This document shows positions 10,020 through 19,479 of a stretch of 64,000 bases of DNA, one piece after another (the stretch's first letter is position 1; the number at the start of each line of letters is the position of its first letter). This stretch comes from Dastarcus helophoroides (taxonomy: Eukaryota; Arthropoda; Insecta; Coleoptera; Bothrideridae): positions 36,054,931 through 36,118,930 of the forward strand of contig CM053326.1 in the NCBI GenBank assembly GCA_028583605.1, written 5' to 3'. Below the pieces are notes generated by a model. It worked only from the letters and a program-made list of their open reading frames with translations, was not told the DNA's origin and ran no database searches. The position numbers and the translations under genes were made by a program.

Positions 10020-13000
10020 CTTTTTTCAAAATTCCTACTTTTTAAAACAAAGTTTTACTTATTTAAAATTTACGACTTTTTTTTTTAATTTTGACTTTTT
10101 CAAAATTCGATATTTATGTACAAAAAAAATTCTGCTTCTATTTAAAACTTCGATATATATAAGTATTTATTTTCAGTTTAAAAGCTTTAAATTTTTTTGA
10201 AAATGTCGAGTTTTTTGATAGACTAACATTTTTTACAATTTTGTTTGAGAATTAGGACTCTTTCCAAAATTTGCACTTTTTCAAGCTTTTTGACTTTTCT
10301 CAAATTTTGATGTTTTTTAAAATTTCTACTTTTTAAAATGTCAACTTTGATTTTTAAAGGTTAGATCGTTTCGAAAATTTCGACATTTTTGGAAAATTTT
10401 GAAATTTCAGAAATTTAAATTTTTTCAAAAATTTCGATTTTTTTTGTGAAAATCTCAACTTTATTGACAGTTTCGACATTTTTTTTCAAATTTTCGATTG
10501 TTTATTTCAATTCCTAAATTTTTTCAAAGTTTCTAATGTCTTTCAGAATCCTGATTTCCAATATTCGATTTTTTGAGTAAACTTTAAAATAGATGTCAAC
10601 GTTAGTGACAAATTTCGATTTTTTTCCAACTTTGCTTCGACTCTTTTGAAACTTGCCACTTTTTTTTGAAAACCTTCATTCTTTTTAAAAATTTTAAATG
10701 TTTATATAAAAATTTCGAAATGTTTCACAATTCTGAATTTTGTTTTCAAATGTTCGGTTTTTCCCGAAAATTTAACTCTTTTTTTGAAATTGCCTTTTAC
10801 AAATTTCGACCCTTTTTCAAAATTTATCCATTTTTCCAAATTTTGACTTGAAACTTTTTTCAAAAAAAATTTTAAAACATTTTTTTTATTTCGAATATTT
10901 TTGAAAATTCCTTAATATATTCAGTTTTTCATTTTTTGAAAATTTTGACTTATTACGAAAATGGCTTTTTTAAAATTTTTTGGCCATTTTTATTATTTTG
11001 ATTTTTTAAATTTATACGAATTTTCTTCATAATTTCAATTGATTTTTTTTCAAAGTTTTAACTTTTTACTTCAACATTTTTCAAAAATAGTTTTTTTAAT
11101 TTCTTTTTTTTTGAAATTTTAACTTTTTTGGAAAATTTGGCTTTCTTAAATATTGCGACATTTTTTAGAAATTCACCTATTTTTCAAAATGTTAAGAATT
11201 TTCCGGGTTTTTTGTTTTTTAAAAATTTATATTTTTTTTAAATTGCGCGTTTATTTTTAAAGAAAAGAAAGTAAAAATCCTCAACACAGTCAAAATTATT
11301 AATGTTTCACAATTTTGACTTTTGTTTTCAAATTTTCACACTTTTTTCCGAAATTATAACATTTTTTTTGAAATTGCCTTTTCCAAATTTTGACTTCTTC
11401 GAAAATTTGAAACCTTTGTCAACATAATTTTTAAAACATTTTTTATATTTCGAGTATTTTTAATAATTCCTTGATTTATTCATTTTTTCATTTTATTGAA
11501 AATTTTGACTTATTTCGAAAATCGCTTTTTTAAATTTTTTGACCATTTTCAATATTTTGAATTTTTAAATTTATACGAATTTTCTTTATAATTTCGCGTG
11601 ATTTTTTTGAAGATTTTACCTTTTTATTAATATTTCGACATTTTTCAAAAAATGTTTTGTAATTTCTTTTATTTTTTAATTTTAACTTTTTTGGAGAATT
11701 TAGCTTTCTTAAATATTGCAACATTTTTTAGAAATTCATCTATTTTTCACAATGTTAAAAATTTTTCCGGGTTTTTGTTTTTTATAAATTTAGATTTTTT
11801 TAAATTGCATGGTTTTTGTAAAAGAAAGTGGAAATCCTCAACACGGTCAAAATATTCAAAAAGGTCAAAATTTTGAAAAAAGTCGGAAGCTTTCATGGAA
11901 AGTGAAAAAATCCAAAAAAATTACGGATTACAAAAAAACCAATATTTAAAAAAATGGCCAATTTTTCAAGTTTAAATTTTTAAAAATAGTCTGAAATTTA
12001 AAAAATATTCGAATTTATGTCGAAATGTCGAGATTTAAGAAAATTAAGAATTTTCAGTGAAATCTCCTAAGCACCTAAATTTTCGGAAAGCCTAAACTCC
12101 GAAAAAAGAATGTGAGAGAAAGAAGAAAAATGTTGTTGACTAAAACTTTGAGAAAAAACTTTAAAGGTCACAAATCTTAAAAAGAAAATCAACTTTAAAA
12201 AAACTGTCGAGGTTTTCAAAAAAAGGTATGACTTTCAAAAGACCAAAATGTTGAAAAAGATCGACATTTTGAAGAAACTTAAAATTTTGGAAATAAATCA
12301 AAAAGTTTAAGATGCAACGAAAATTTCAATACAAGTCGATAAAAAAAATCGTTATTTTTATATAAAGGCGAAATTTTAAAGAAAGTGGAAATTTTTAAAA
12401 ATAAAAATTTTGAAAAATGACAAATTTTCTTAAAAAATTAGGATTTAAAAATATCGAGCTTTTGAAGAATTGTGTGACCATTTTGAAAAGATACTGTTAA
12501 AAGTTGAGCTTTTCAAAAAATTCAAGAAGTTTGATAAAATGAAGACATTTTCAAAAAAAAAACTTTAAAAATGTTAAACTTTTGAAAAATAAAGTGGAAA
12601 TTTGGAAAAAATGTCAAAAAGTCGACGTTTTCAAAAGGTGTCAAAATTTTCGAAATTAATATCTACATTTTTAAAAGCGAAAATTAAAAAAAAACATCTT
12701 TTTTTAAAGAGAGCTTTAAAAAGAGTCCAGATTTAGAAAGTTGAAAGTCTTAAAACCTCAAGTTTTAACAAGTCGAAATTTTGAAACAATACAATTTAAA
12801 AAAATTAACATTTTAAAAAACCTTCGGTGACAAACTTTCCAAAAAATCTAGAATTTTTAAGAGGGAAAAAAAAATTTTAAAAAGTAAAAATTTGAAAAGA
12901 GTTGATATTTTGGGTAGTTAAAAATTGTATGAACAAAAATTCTTGAGTGAAAGTTTAGAAATAGTCGAAATTTTGATAAAAAATTCAGAATTTGCAAATA

Positions 13001-13330
13001 AAATTGGAATTGCAGAAAAATTCATTAAAAAAACTCGAAGTTTTGATTTTTCCAGAGAAACTGAAATTTCAGCAAATTTAAATTAAACAAATTGAAATGT
13101 TTAAAAAGTCAAAATTTTTCAAAAAGGTGAACTGTTCGATACGTTGGATATCAGTAAAGAAAATCGAAATTTTCAGTAAAGTGAAGTGGGCAAAATTTTG
13201 AAAAAAGTTTTCCAAAAATTCGAAAGTTTGAAAAAAGGCGAAATATTAAAAGTAGAACTTTTAAACGTCGAAACTTTGAAAAATACTAAATTTAAAAAAG
13301 CAGACATTTCTAAAAAGCTATAATAAAAAA
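10020..13330. repeat. Long A+T-rich fold-back tract, copy A
   Basis: About 3.3 kb of degenerate repeats. From 10020 to about 11800 the + strand is T-rich (TTTTCAAAATTTCGAC-like). From about 11820 to 13330 it is the reverse complement (AAAAAGTCGAAATTTTC-like). The tract can therefore fold on itself around about 11850. There is also internal tandem duplication: 10660-11270 resembles 11290-11880. All ORFs here are low-complexity. I did not find terminal inverted repeats around it. Confidence 0.7.
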
Positions 13331-13429
13331 ATCGATTTATTTAAACAAATTAGATAAAGTAATGGCTGTGAAATACTGAATGAGATCGGGTGACATATCA
13401 GCTAGTACAATATAAATTTTAAAATAAAT

Positions 13430-13710
13430 TAATGAATGCACAGATTTAAACCCTTATCAGATTCAGAGTTTGGAAACCAAAGACCGGTTTCGATATTATT
13501 AGGTCTCGTCAAACTTCTCCTAATGTTTTAACATGTTTGTGTATGCATTAGAACTTATTCTTCTAAGGCTTTCTTAGAAAGCAACCGCTTTACTAAGCGT
13601 TTATGCTTTAACTTTTGGTAGTTCGGCTACCTATGATCCATTATACATGCTCAAAGGGTTGCATACCGTAGTTTAGGTGACATTCTATTTGCATCTAAAT
13701 TAATTAACTA
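13430..13710. repeat. Family-3 ribozyme repeat relic, head-to-head, copy A
   Basis: 13436-13525 carries a minus-strand remnant of the family-3 hammerhead region: TTGACGAGACC in place of CTGACGA, then GAAACCGGT and TTGGTTTCC. 13560-13710 carries the family-3 body on the plus strand (AGAAAGCAACCGCTT, TTCGGCTACCTATGATCC). The two pieces face opposite ways, as in the younger insertion at 17601-18615. It is a decayed older copy. Confidence 0.6.
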
Positions 13711-15203
13711 ATATTTCTATTTTAAGATACTTCCCTAAGTGGTTATTGATTGAGGTAATGTATGATATCTCAATGTGTTTGTTACATCCAGAACCAGAAA
13801 ATTAAATCATTATGCGATTAAGATTTGAAACCTCCTTGCCATCTGTCAGCGAGCATCTGTAACTTTTAATATTTATTATTAACTAGCTTTCAGTCAGCGC
13901 CATCCTAAGTTCTGAGCTTATAATCGGTAGTAATCGACAGAAATCTATATTCTCGTTAAGTATAAATTAAAAAGATAGGCAACTTTCATTACTTATTGAA
14001 AAGGCTAATTGCAAGCTTGTTTAATAATTAATTTATGTTTGAGATATTCTCTGTAATTTATTTGCATATTATTTATGTTTGGTTAATAACATTATTATTC
14101 AACGAATTAAATTATCTAAATAAAATAAGACACACACTGTGTCAACATACTATGAATACACACTACGCACATAAAATGTTTGCGTTTGCTAGTAGAAGTA
14201 ATTAGGTATTTTTGGGGCTGATAATGATGATTATTGGCAGTCAAATTTTGCAAGACAATGCTCGCTTTCATGCTCAACTGATTCAGCTATGTTAGAAGAG
14301 TAACGTCACAAAAGCAAAACATTTTATTATTTTCCGTAAACCGTAAACGATCTTCCCTCAAGAATGTCAACTTTTAAAGTGCATAATAAAGAATGAAGTT
14401 GGTTGCTGAAAAATGAAACTGACGGCGCACTAAAGAGATAAAAAATTACTTTTCGGATAGCATAATGGTACTCAAAAATAATATGGATATTTATAAAGCT
14501 TATCAGGTGGAATAAAAAGTGTAGTTTTTGAAATAAAAAAAAATCGTTTTTACAGGAAGACCCTTTTCTTTCATTTCCTATCAAGATATAAAAGCTTTAA
14601 GACACATGCAAATGCAACTTTTATTGTAAAAACAACAAACAACGTTCAGAACGAATTTGATCCACAAGTGCCCAAGTTAGATACAAATGATTTATGATCT
14701 GATGATGGAGATGGCTTGGAAAGATGAACCTGCTAATTAAATCGAATGCCTCAAAGCTTACGCAACAAGGCGTTACGGAAGAGTTGTCGGGAATGCACAG
14801 AAGGCGTGGATCGCTTTACAAGTTTGTCCCATCTTTCTACATTTCCGGTACACGAGTTCAACATTTTTGTGATATTTTAGATATCTATATATAGATTTTA
14901 TGTGGATTTGGAGATGACGGCGGCAATGCGTTACACTTTAAATATACACCTGACCAAGTGACAGGAAGTTTAGTGTGCTATCCCTAATCTTTGAGCAATT
15001 TTATACTGACAATGTTCATTGAGATGTCTGAGATAACCGTATCGAATCAAATCTTAACGAGTTTGATGGTTGGTTTTCCAAACTCTCAATAATAAGATTC
15101 TATAAAAGAAGCTTTAGCAATGTTACCTTCTAAGGCTGAAGAGAATTGAAAACGAATATCCAATGTGTTAAATTTTTAAAGAGAATCACATAAAGTTTTA
15201 AAC
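13711..15203. other. No recognisable feature (shared with 23466-25120)
   Basis: Unassigned DNA, very well conserved between the two duplication copies at 14280-15120 and 24200-25040. The 85-residue minus ORF (14327-14584, repeated at 24244-24501) is present in both copies but has no recognised motif; its conservation is explained by the duplication. Confidence 0.4.
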
Positions 15204-15280
15204 GATAACGAAGGCTTCCATGGCCAGAGTCAGTAGAGGATATACTTCTTCCGGAATCGGACCGTGTCAAAGAACTACGA
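15204..15280 (-). repeat. Inverted PLE terminal fragment abutting PLE family 2, copy A
   Basis: On the minus strand this matches the outer 3' end of a family-2 PLE as seen at 46791-46865 on the plus strand (TTCTTTGACACGGTCC, GGAAGAAGTATATCC, GAAGCCTTCGTTATC). It lies inverted and immediately upstream of the + strand RT coding region. An inverted terminal fragment at the 5' side is a known arrangement in Penelope-type insertions. Confidence 0.75.
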
Positions 15281-16267
15281 CGTGCCAATCCAGCAAAGTG
15301 CAACATTTCTAGAGAAGAAAGATGTGCCCTTAAAACCCTAAAAACAGATTCTTCAATCACTATTCTCCCGGCTGATAAAGGTAATGCAACTGTCATCTTG
15401 GATAATTCCGAGTATATATCCAAAATTAACGCTCTGTTGGATGACGGATCCTATACTCCTCTCTGCACAATAAATTCACCCACCTATAATGTCTCGAAAT
15501 ATTTATCTAAGATCCTCAAGTCATATACCGGAAACGCATCATCCATGTCCTAAATTCTAAACATTTCGTCAAATTGATCCCAACGACATACTGGTAAGTT
15601 TTGAAGTCACTTCACTATTCACTAATGTTCCAGTTTCCGACTCCATGACGATAATTCGTCAATTTCTTTCAGTCAATGAGAATGCAGATTCTCTTGTTGA
15701 TTTAACTGAAATGACTTATTTTTATTTCAATATCAGCTTCTATAAACAACTCTCCGGTACCCCCAATGGGTCCCCCTTATCCCCAGTCGTAGGAAATATT
15801 TTCATGGAATCTTTTAAAAACACTGCGTTGGAAACTGCGGACTTAAAACCCAAGGTTTGTCTTCGTTATGTAGATGACACATTTATTGTATGGCCACATA
15901 ATAAGGATTCACTAAATATATTTTTGGAACTCCTAAACAGTTTACATTCTTCCATTACCTTCACTATGGAAATCGAAAACAACGGTGCTCTTCCTTTTGA
16001 CGTACTGGTCACCCGTTTAACAAACGGTCGCGTTTCTCATTCAGTTTATTGAAAACTCACCCATACTAATCGTTATTTGATGCAGAGTCCCATCATCACT
16101 CGTCCCAAAAACGTTCTGTCATAAATTTACTGGTTTCACGAGCTGTAGCAATTTCACAACCGATAAATCTTTCAGACGAGTTGAAAAATTTGTAGACAAT
16201 AAGTATGTAAAACTATTGGTTGATATAATTCAATTTATGGGTAATGTATTAGATTATTTACTAAATA
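15228..16267 (+). pseudogene. Penelope-like element (family 2) reverse transcriptase, truncated, copy A
   Basis: The plus strand reads an RT amino-terminal region (TILPADKGNATVILDNSEYI, then LLDDGSYTPL), followed after frameshifts by SFEVTSLFTNVPVS (motif A), the ORF 15645-16052 with LSGTPNGSPLSPVV (motif B, usually PMGSPLSP), LRYVDDTFIVW (catalytic YVDD, motif C) and NNGALPFDVLVT. Just after the stop, a shifted frame gives RSVINLLVSRAVAIS, typical of PLE RT thumb regions. A frameshift near 15580 is shared with copy B and so predates the duplication; a further 1-bp loss near 15545 is private. The GIY-YIG domain is missing because the duplication junction cuts the element at 16267. The minus ORF 15130-15423 is a shadow. 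Confidence 0.85.
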
Positions 16268-16805
16268 AAATATTTACTTATTATTTTTTTTTCTGCAACA
16301 CAGCGTTCCGTATAATTACTGCTAACCAGGAAAGATCCCTAGCGGGATGAGAGATTACAAGTAAAGGGTAAATTGAAATATTTTCGCCTTTATTGGGGAA
16401 ATAAAATATCAGTAAAGATTTAAACTGCTAGCAAATGTCACATATATGGCTTTAATTAAAAAAATAAAATTTAAATCAGGAAATAAAAAAATGTAAAATT
16501 TTCTTGAATTGAATGAAAAAATGAGCAGTAGCTAATTTAAATTTTAAGGTTTTAAATTGCTAAATTAATGCGAAATCCCGCTTAATTTATATTTTAACCA
16601 AATTAGGTTTTTCCCCGCTTGACAAAAAAATATAAAGCAATATTTTGACATCTGTTAAAATTATAAAAAGATTCTGATTAAGTAAAAACTGAGCAGGCTG
16701 CTTATGACGAAAAAAGATATATTTCAGTTAAAATTTTTATCTGGGGACGAAGGCAGACAGTTTTTATTGTTCCAGGTGTTTTATAGACGTGTTCTCCGAC
16801 TATTG

Positions 16806-17085
16806 AATCATGTTAAGTAGAGATAAGAGACTCATTGACATACAAGTGTTACAGTGCAACTGAAGCTACAAGTGTCACTAGTAGTGAACTACTTTCTTGT
16901 ATTATTGGTTGCATATTAATATCCCAAATGTCCTCTGCGTGACATGTATTTACATATATTTTACTCAATAAATTGTCAATCAAATGTTCTGCAATGAAGC
17001 AGTCGAACGTGTTACAGTTGAAAATATTTACAAATAACAAACATAACACGATTTTGGCCTTCCTTGGCCATCACCAATATGATTA
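16806..17085 (-). repeat. Relic of family-4 ribozyme repeat, copy B
   Basis: Fuller version of the repeat at 8400-8625. On the minus strand, at 17045-17080, it reads GGTGATGGCC, AAGGAA, GGCC, then CAAAATCGTG. Compared with the well-preserved motif at 28800-28842, CTGATGA has become GGTGATG and GAAA has become CAAA, so the hammerhead core is broken. Confidence 0.55.
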
Positions 17086-17589
17086 CTTAAACATTTCCAA
17101 TTTATAGTCAAGCAGAGTTGTAGCTAGGTTTCAACGGGCCTTGTGCAAGATATTAAAAGCCCCTTGAAAATAAAATGTGACCCAAATTTATTTTTGATAA
17201 TTAAAAAAAATAGATCATCGCTATTTCTATGTGGTTGCACTTGTTACACTTATTTCGTTACGGCTCTGCCTCTTTTAACAAAAAATCACAGAAGAGCTCA
17301 AAAGTTGTCAATATAAACACTTGTCATTCGGGCTCTCTTTTGAAAGTCTTGAATACGCTTTTAAATTTTTATTTTTTTTGAAATTTAAGTCTTTCTAAAA
17401 TTCAAGTTCTAAATTTAGATTCTTTTTAAAATTTCTAGTTTTTTCAATATTAATATTTTTTGAAAAATGTTTAGTTGTGCGAAAATCTCGAATTTGTTTA
17501 AAACTTTGATTCTTTTGAAAATTTTTACATTTTAGAAAGTATTTCTTTAAAAAATTAAAAGTTATCATAATTTCGACTTTAAAATAAAG

Positions 17590-17600
17590 TTTAACATCGA
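17590..17600. repeat. Left target-site duplication of retrozyme-like insertion
   Basis: TTTAACATCGA, repeated exactly at 18616-18626. A twelfth shared base (A) is ambiguous with the element end. Confidence 0.8.
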
Positions 17601-17790
17601 ATGCAAGAAGAATGCAACCTAGACTACAAATTCATGCAGCCCTCTAGGCGTGTATAGTGTAGTGAATCATAGGTAGCTGAACTACCAACAGTTGAAACAC
17701 TGCCACCTAGCGAAGCGGTTGCTCTCTAGGAGAGTTCCCAGAAGACAAGGATTCTATAATGCACAGACCAATAGGTTTGAACATTTATTA

Positions 17791-17866
17791 AGATTCGAAG
17801 TTTGGAAACCAAATACCGGTTTCGATCTTGTTAGATCTCGTCAGTTTGGTATATCCAACTCGAATG
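17791..17866 (-). ncRNA. Hammerhead ribozyme motif, family 3, copy 1
   Basis: On the minus strand: CTGACGA (17838-17844), stem II GATCT/AGATC with loop AACA, GAAA, palindromic helix III ACCGGT, then A as the cleavage-site nucleotide. Stem I pairs ACCAAA with TTTGGT directly next to the core, then TTGGA with TCCAA and ATTCGA with TCGAAT further out. All conserved core positions match the type I hammerhead. The three-base-pair-or-shorter palindromic helix III implies action as a dimer, as proposed for PLE hammerheads. Confidence 0.75.
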
Positions 17867-18121
17867 CCAATACATGTTCCGACAAGTAAGTACTAAAACA
17901 TTCACAGGCGTCGAGCGAGTGACTTTTTAGTACTACCACCTATTGGTCCATAGAGAAACTATGGCCATCGCCAACAATATGTCGTATGCAAGAAGAAATG
18001 CAACCTAGACTACAAATTCATGCAGCCCTCTAGGCGTGTATAGTGAAGGTGGTAGTACTAAAAAGTCACTCGCTCGACGCCTGTGAATGTTTTAGTACTT
18101 ACTTGTCGGAACATTTATTGG

Positions 18122-18197
18122 CATTCGAGTTGGATATACCAAACTGACGAGATCTAACAAGATCGAAACCGGGATTTGGTTTCCAAACTTCGAATCT
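18122..18197 (+). ncRNA. Hammerhead ribozyme motif, family 3, copy 2 (helix III mutated)
   Basis: CTGACGA at 18144-18150, GATCT/AGATC stem II, GAAA at 18165-18168. Helix III reads ACCGGG rather than ACCGGT, so the base before the cleavage nucleotide (18174) is changed and activity is doubtful. Stem I is intact. Confidence 0.65.
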
Positions 18198-18500
18198 TAA
18201 TAAATGTTCAAACCTATTGGTCTGTGCATTATAGAATCCTTGTCTTCTGGGAACTCTCCTAGAGAGCAACCGCTTCGCTAGGTGGCAGTATTTCAACTGT
18301 TGGTAGTTCAGCTACCTATGATTCACTATACACGCCTAGAGGGCTGCATGAATTTGTAGTCTAGGTTGCATTCTTCTTGCATACGACATTGTTGGCGATG
18401 GCCATAGTTTCTCTATGGACCAATAGGTGGTAGTACTAAAAAGTCACTCGCTCGACGCCTGTGAATGTTTTAGTACTTACTTGTCGGAACATTTATTGGC

Positions 18501-18574
18501 ATTCGAGTTGGATATACCAAACTGACGAGATCTAACAAGATCGAAACCGGTATTTGGTTTCCAAACTTCGAATC
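18501..18574 (+). ncRNA. Hammerhead ribozyme motif, family 3, copy 3
   Basis: CTGACGA at 18522-18528, stem II GATCT/AGATC, GAAA at 18543-18546, helix III ACCGGT and predicted cleavage after 18552. Stem I is as in copy 1. Identical to copy 1 across the core. Confidence 0.75.
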
Positions 18575-18615
18575 TTAATAAATGTTCAAACCTAATTGGT
18601 CTGTGCATTATAGGA

Positions 18616-18626
18616 TTTAACATCGA
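18616..18626. repeat. Right target-site duplication of retrozyme-like insertion
   Basis: TTTAACATCGA, partner of 17590-17600, followed by AATTAAAAAAATTAG as in copy A at 9139. Confidence 0.8.
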
Positions 18627-18751
18627 AATTAAAAAAATTAGTTAACCCGTTTAACCCGTTCCTAGTTACCATATCATAACATTGGTTAAGTTTAACCAAA
18701 AGTTCTGTAAATAAAAAGTTATTTTTATTAGTAATAATTGTAAGAATTGAA

Positions 18752-18937
18752 ATTTAAATCTTTTCCTCTGACACCAAGAAAGATTAAAAAACACAACAAA
18801 TGTTGCAACATTTGTTGTGCAGAACACGACAAAGGTTGCTCTAATGCCTTTAGACAGCCAAAGTGTTATCTTCAGAGAAACAAGATTTCTATTTCAGTTT
18901 TTGAAAATAACCAAGGACCAGTCCGTTCCACCAAAAA
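18752..18937 (-). repeat. Family-1 PLE ribozyme repeat, relic, copy B
   Basis: Duplicate of 9262-9445 with a few substitutions, in the same relative place in copy B. It was present before the duplication. The hammerhead core is equally degenerate. Confidence 0.6.
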
Positions 18938-19479
18938 AAAATCGTAAGAATTCAATCAAATCCTACCATCGGAAAAAGGTATCTACGCTCCTATGGGAAT
19001 CTTTTATATAAAAATGGAACTCACAGCCCAAACCGTAACTCTAGGACTGTACTGTACTGTAGGCGCACTCTAAGAAGGCATTTCTTCAAATTCGATCTCT
19101 AAGGGGATCTACAGGGCGCTAAAAGTACACTCTGACGTCTGTCAGTGTGACAATTTTCGGTGTCCAAATTTGAGTGGGCAGGCAGCAAATTAAGATTTTT
19201 GACAGTACGTTGACAGTTGATTGTAATTTTTACATATATAACCGTTTTTATTGATAAAACATTTTAGTTTATTGATTAAACTTATAAATAACTGTGAGAG
19301 TGCTAAAGTATAGGGATACACAAAGTTTTTAAAACATCGATAGTCTATTCAATTGATGTATCGAAAAAAATATAGCCATATGTTTGAATGCATCGGTAAA
19401 TTTATTCGATATTCGATGTATCATATAAATCCAATGCCATACAGCAAAACTTCTCAACCAGCGAGTTGCTCTTCTCATA

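Larger units (their letters stand above)
7872..16276 (+). repeat. Large tandem duplication, copy A (about 8.4 kb)
   Basis: Nearly every block from 7872 to 16276 recurs in the same order and orientation in 16266-26194. Pairs include the 9300 and 18780 ribozyme relics, the A+T-rich tracts at 10020-13330 and 19480-22900, the unique block 14280-15120 and 24200-25040, and the PLEs starting at 15204 and 25121. About 190 bases at 8401-8589 and 16807-16995 look identical by eye. The repeat boundary falls in TAAAATATTTA, present at the left edge, the junction and the right edge. Copy A appears to have lost about 60 bp near 8590 that copy B keeps, and it keeps about 40 bp near 14044-14085 that copy B lost. 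Confidence 0.9.
17601..18615. mobile_element. Retrozyme-like element (family 3), head-to-head multimer
   Basis: An insertion of 1015 bp bounded by TTTAACATCGA at 17590-17600 and 18616-18626 (11-bp target duplication); copy A has the unfilled site near 9112-9150. It encodes no protein I recognise: the two 65-codon ORFs are mirror images of the same repeat. It consists of about 1.2 monomers on the minus strand followed by about 1.5 monomers on the plus strand. Arms 17600-17941 and 18049-18390 pair as an inverted repeat, with a spacer of about 105 bp. Three hammerhead motifs are present; the two plus-strand ones are spaced 378 nt between predicted cleavage points, so the monomer is about 378 nt. 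That matches the size of known animal retrozymes (non-autonomous, circular-RNA retroelements mobilised by PLE enzymes). Confidence 0.75.

Noticed and set aside
10666..11876. Several 60-76 codon ORFs rich in F, K and N
   Set aside because: They follow from the degenerate A+T-rich repeat and shift with each indel between copies A and B.
14327..14584. 85-codon minus ORF, nearly identical at 24244-24501
   Set aside because: Conserved only because the region is duplicated. No motif, no homologous copy outside the duplication, so not evidence of a gene.
15130..15423. 97-codon minus ORF, conserved at 25047-25340
   Set aside because: Shadow of the PLE RT amino-terminal region on the plus strand. 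The conservation is due to the tandem duplication.
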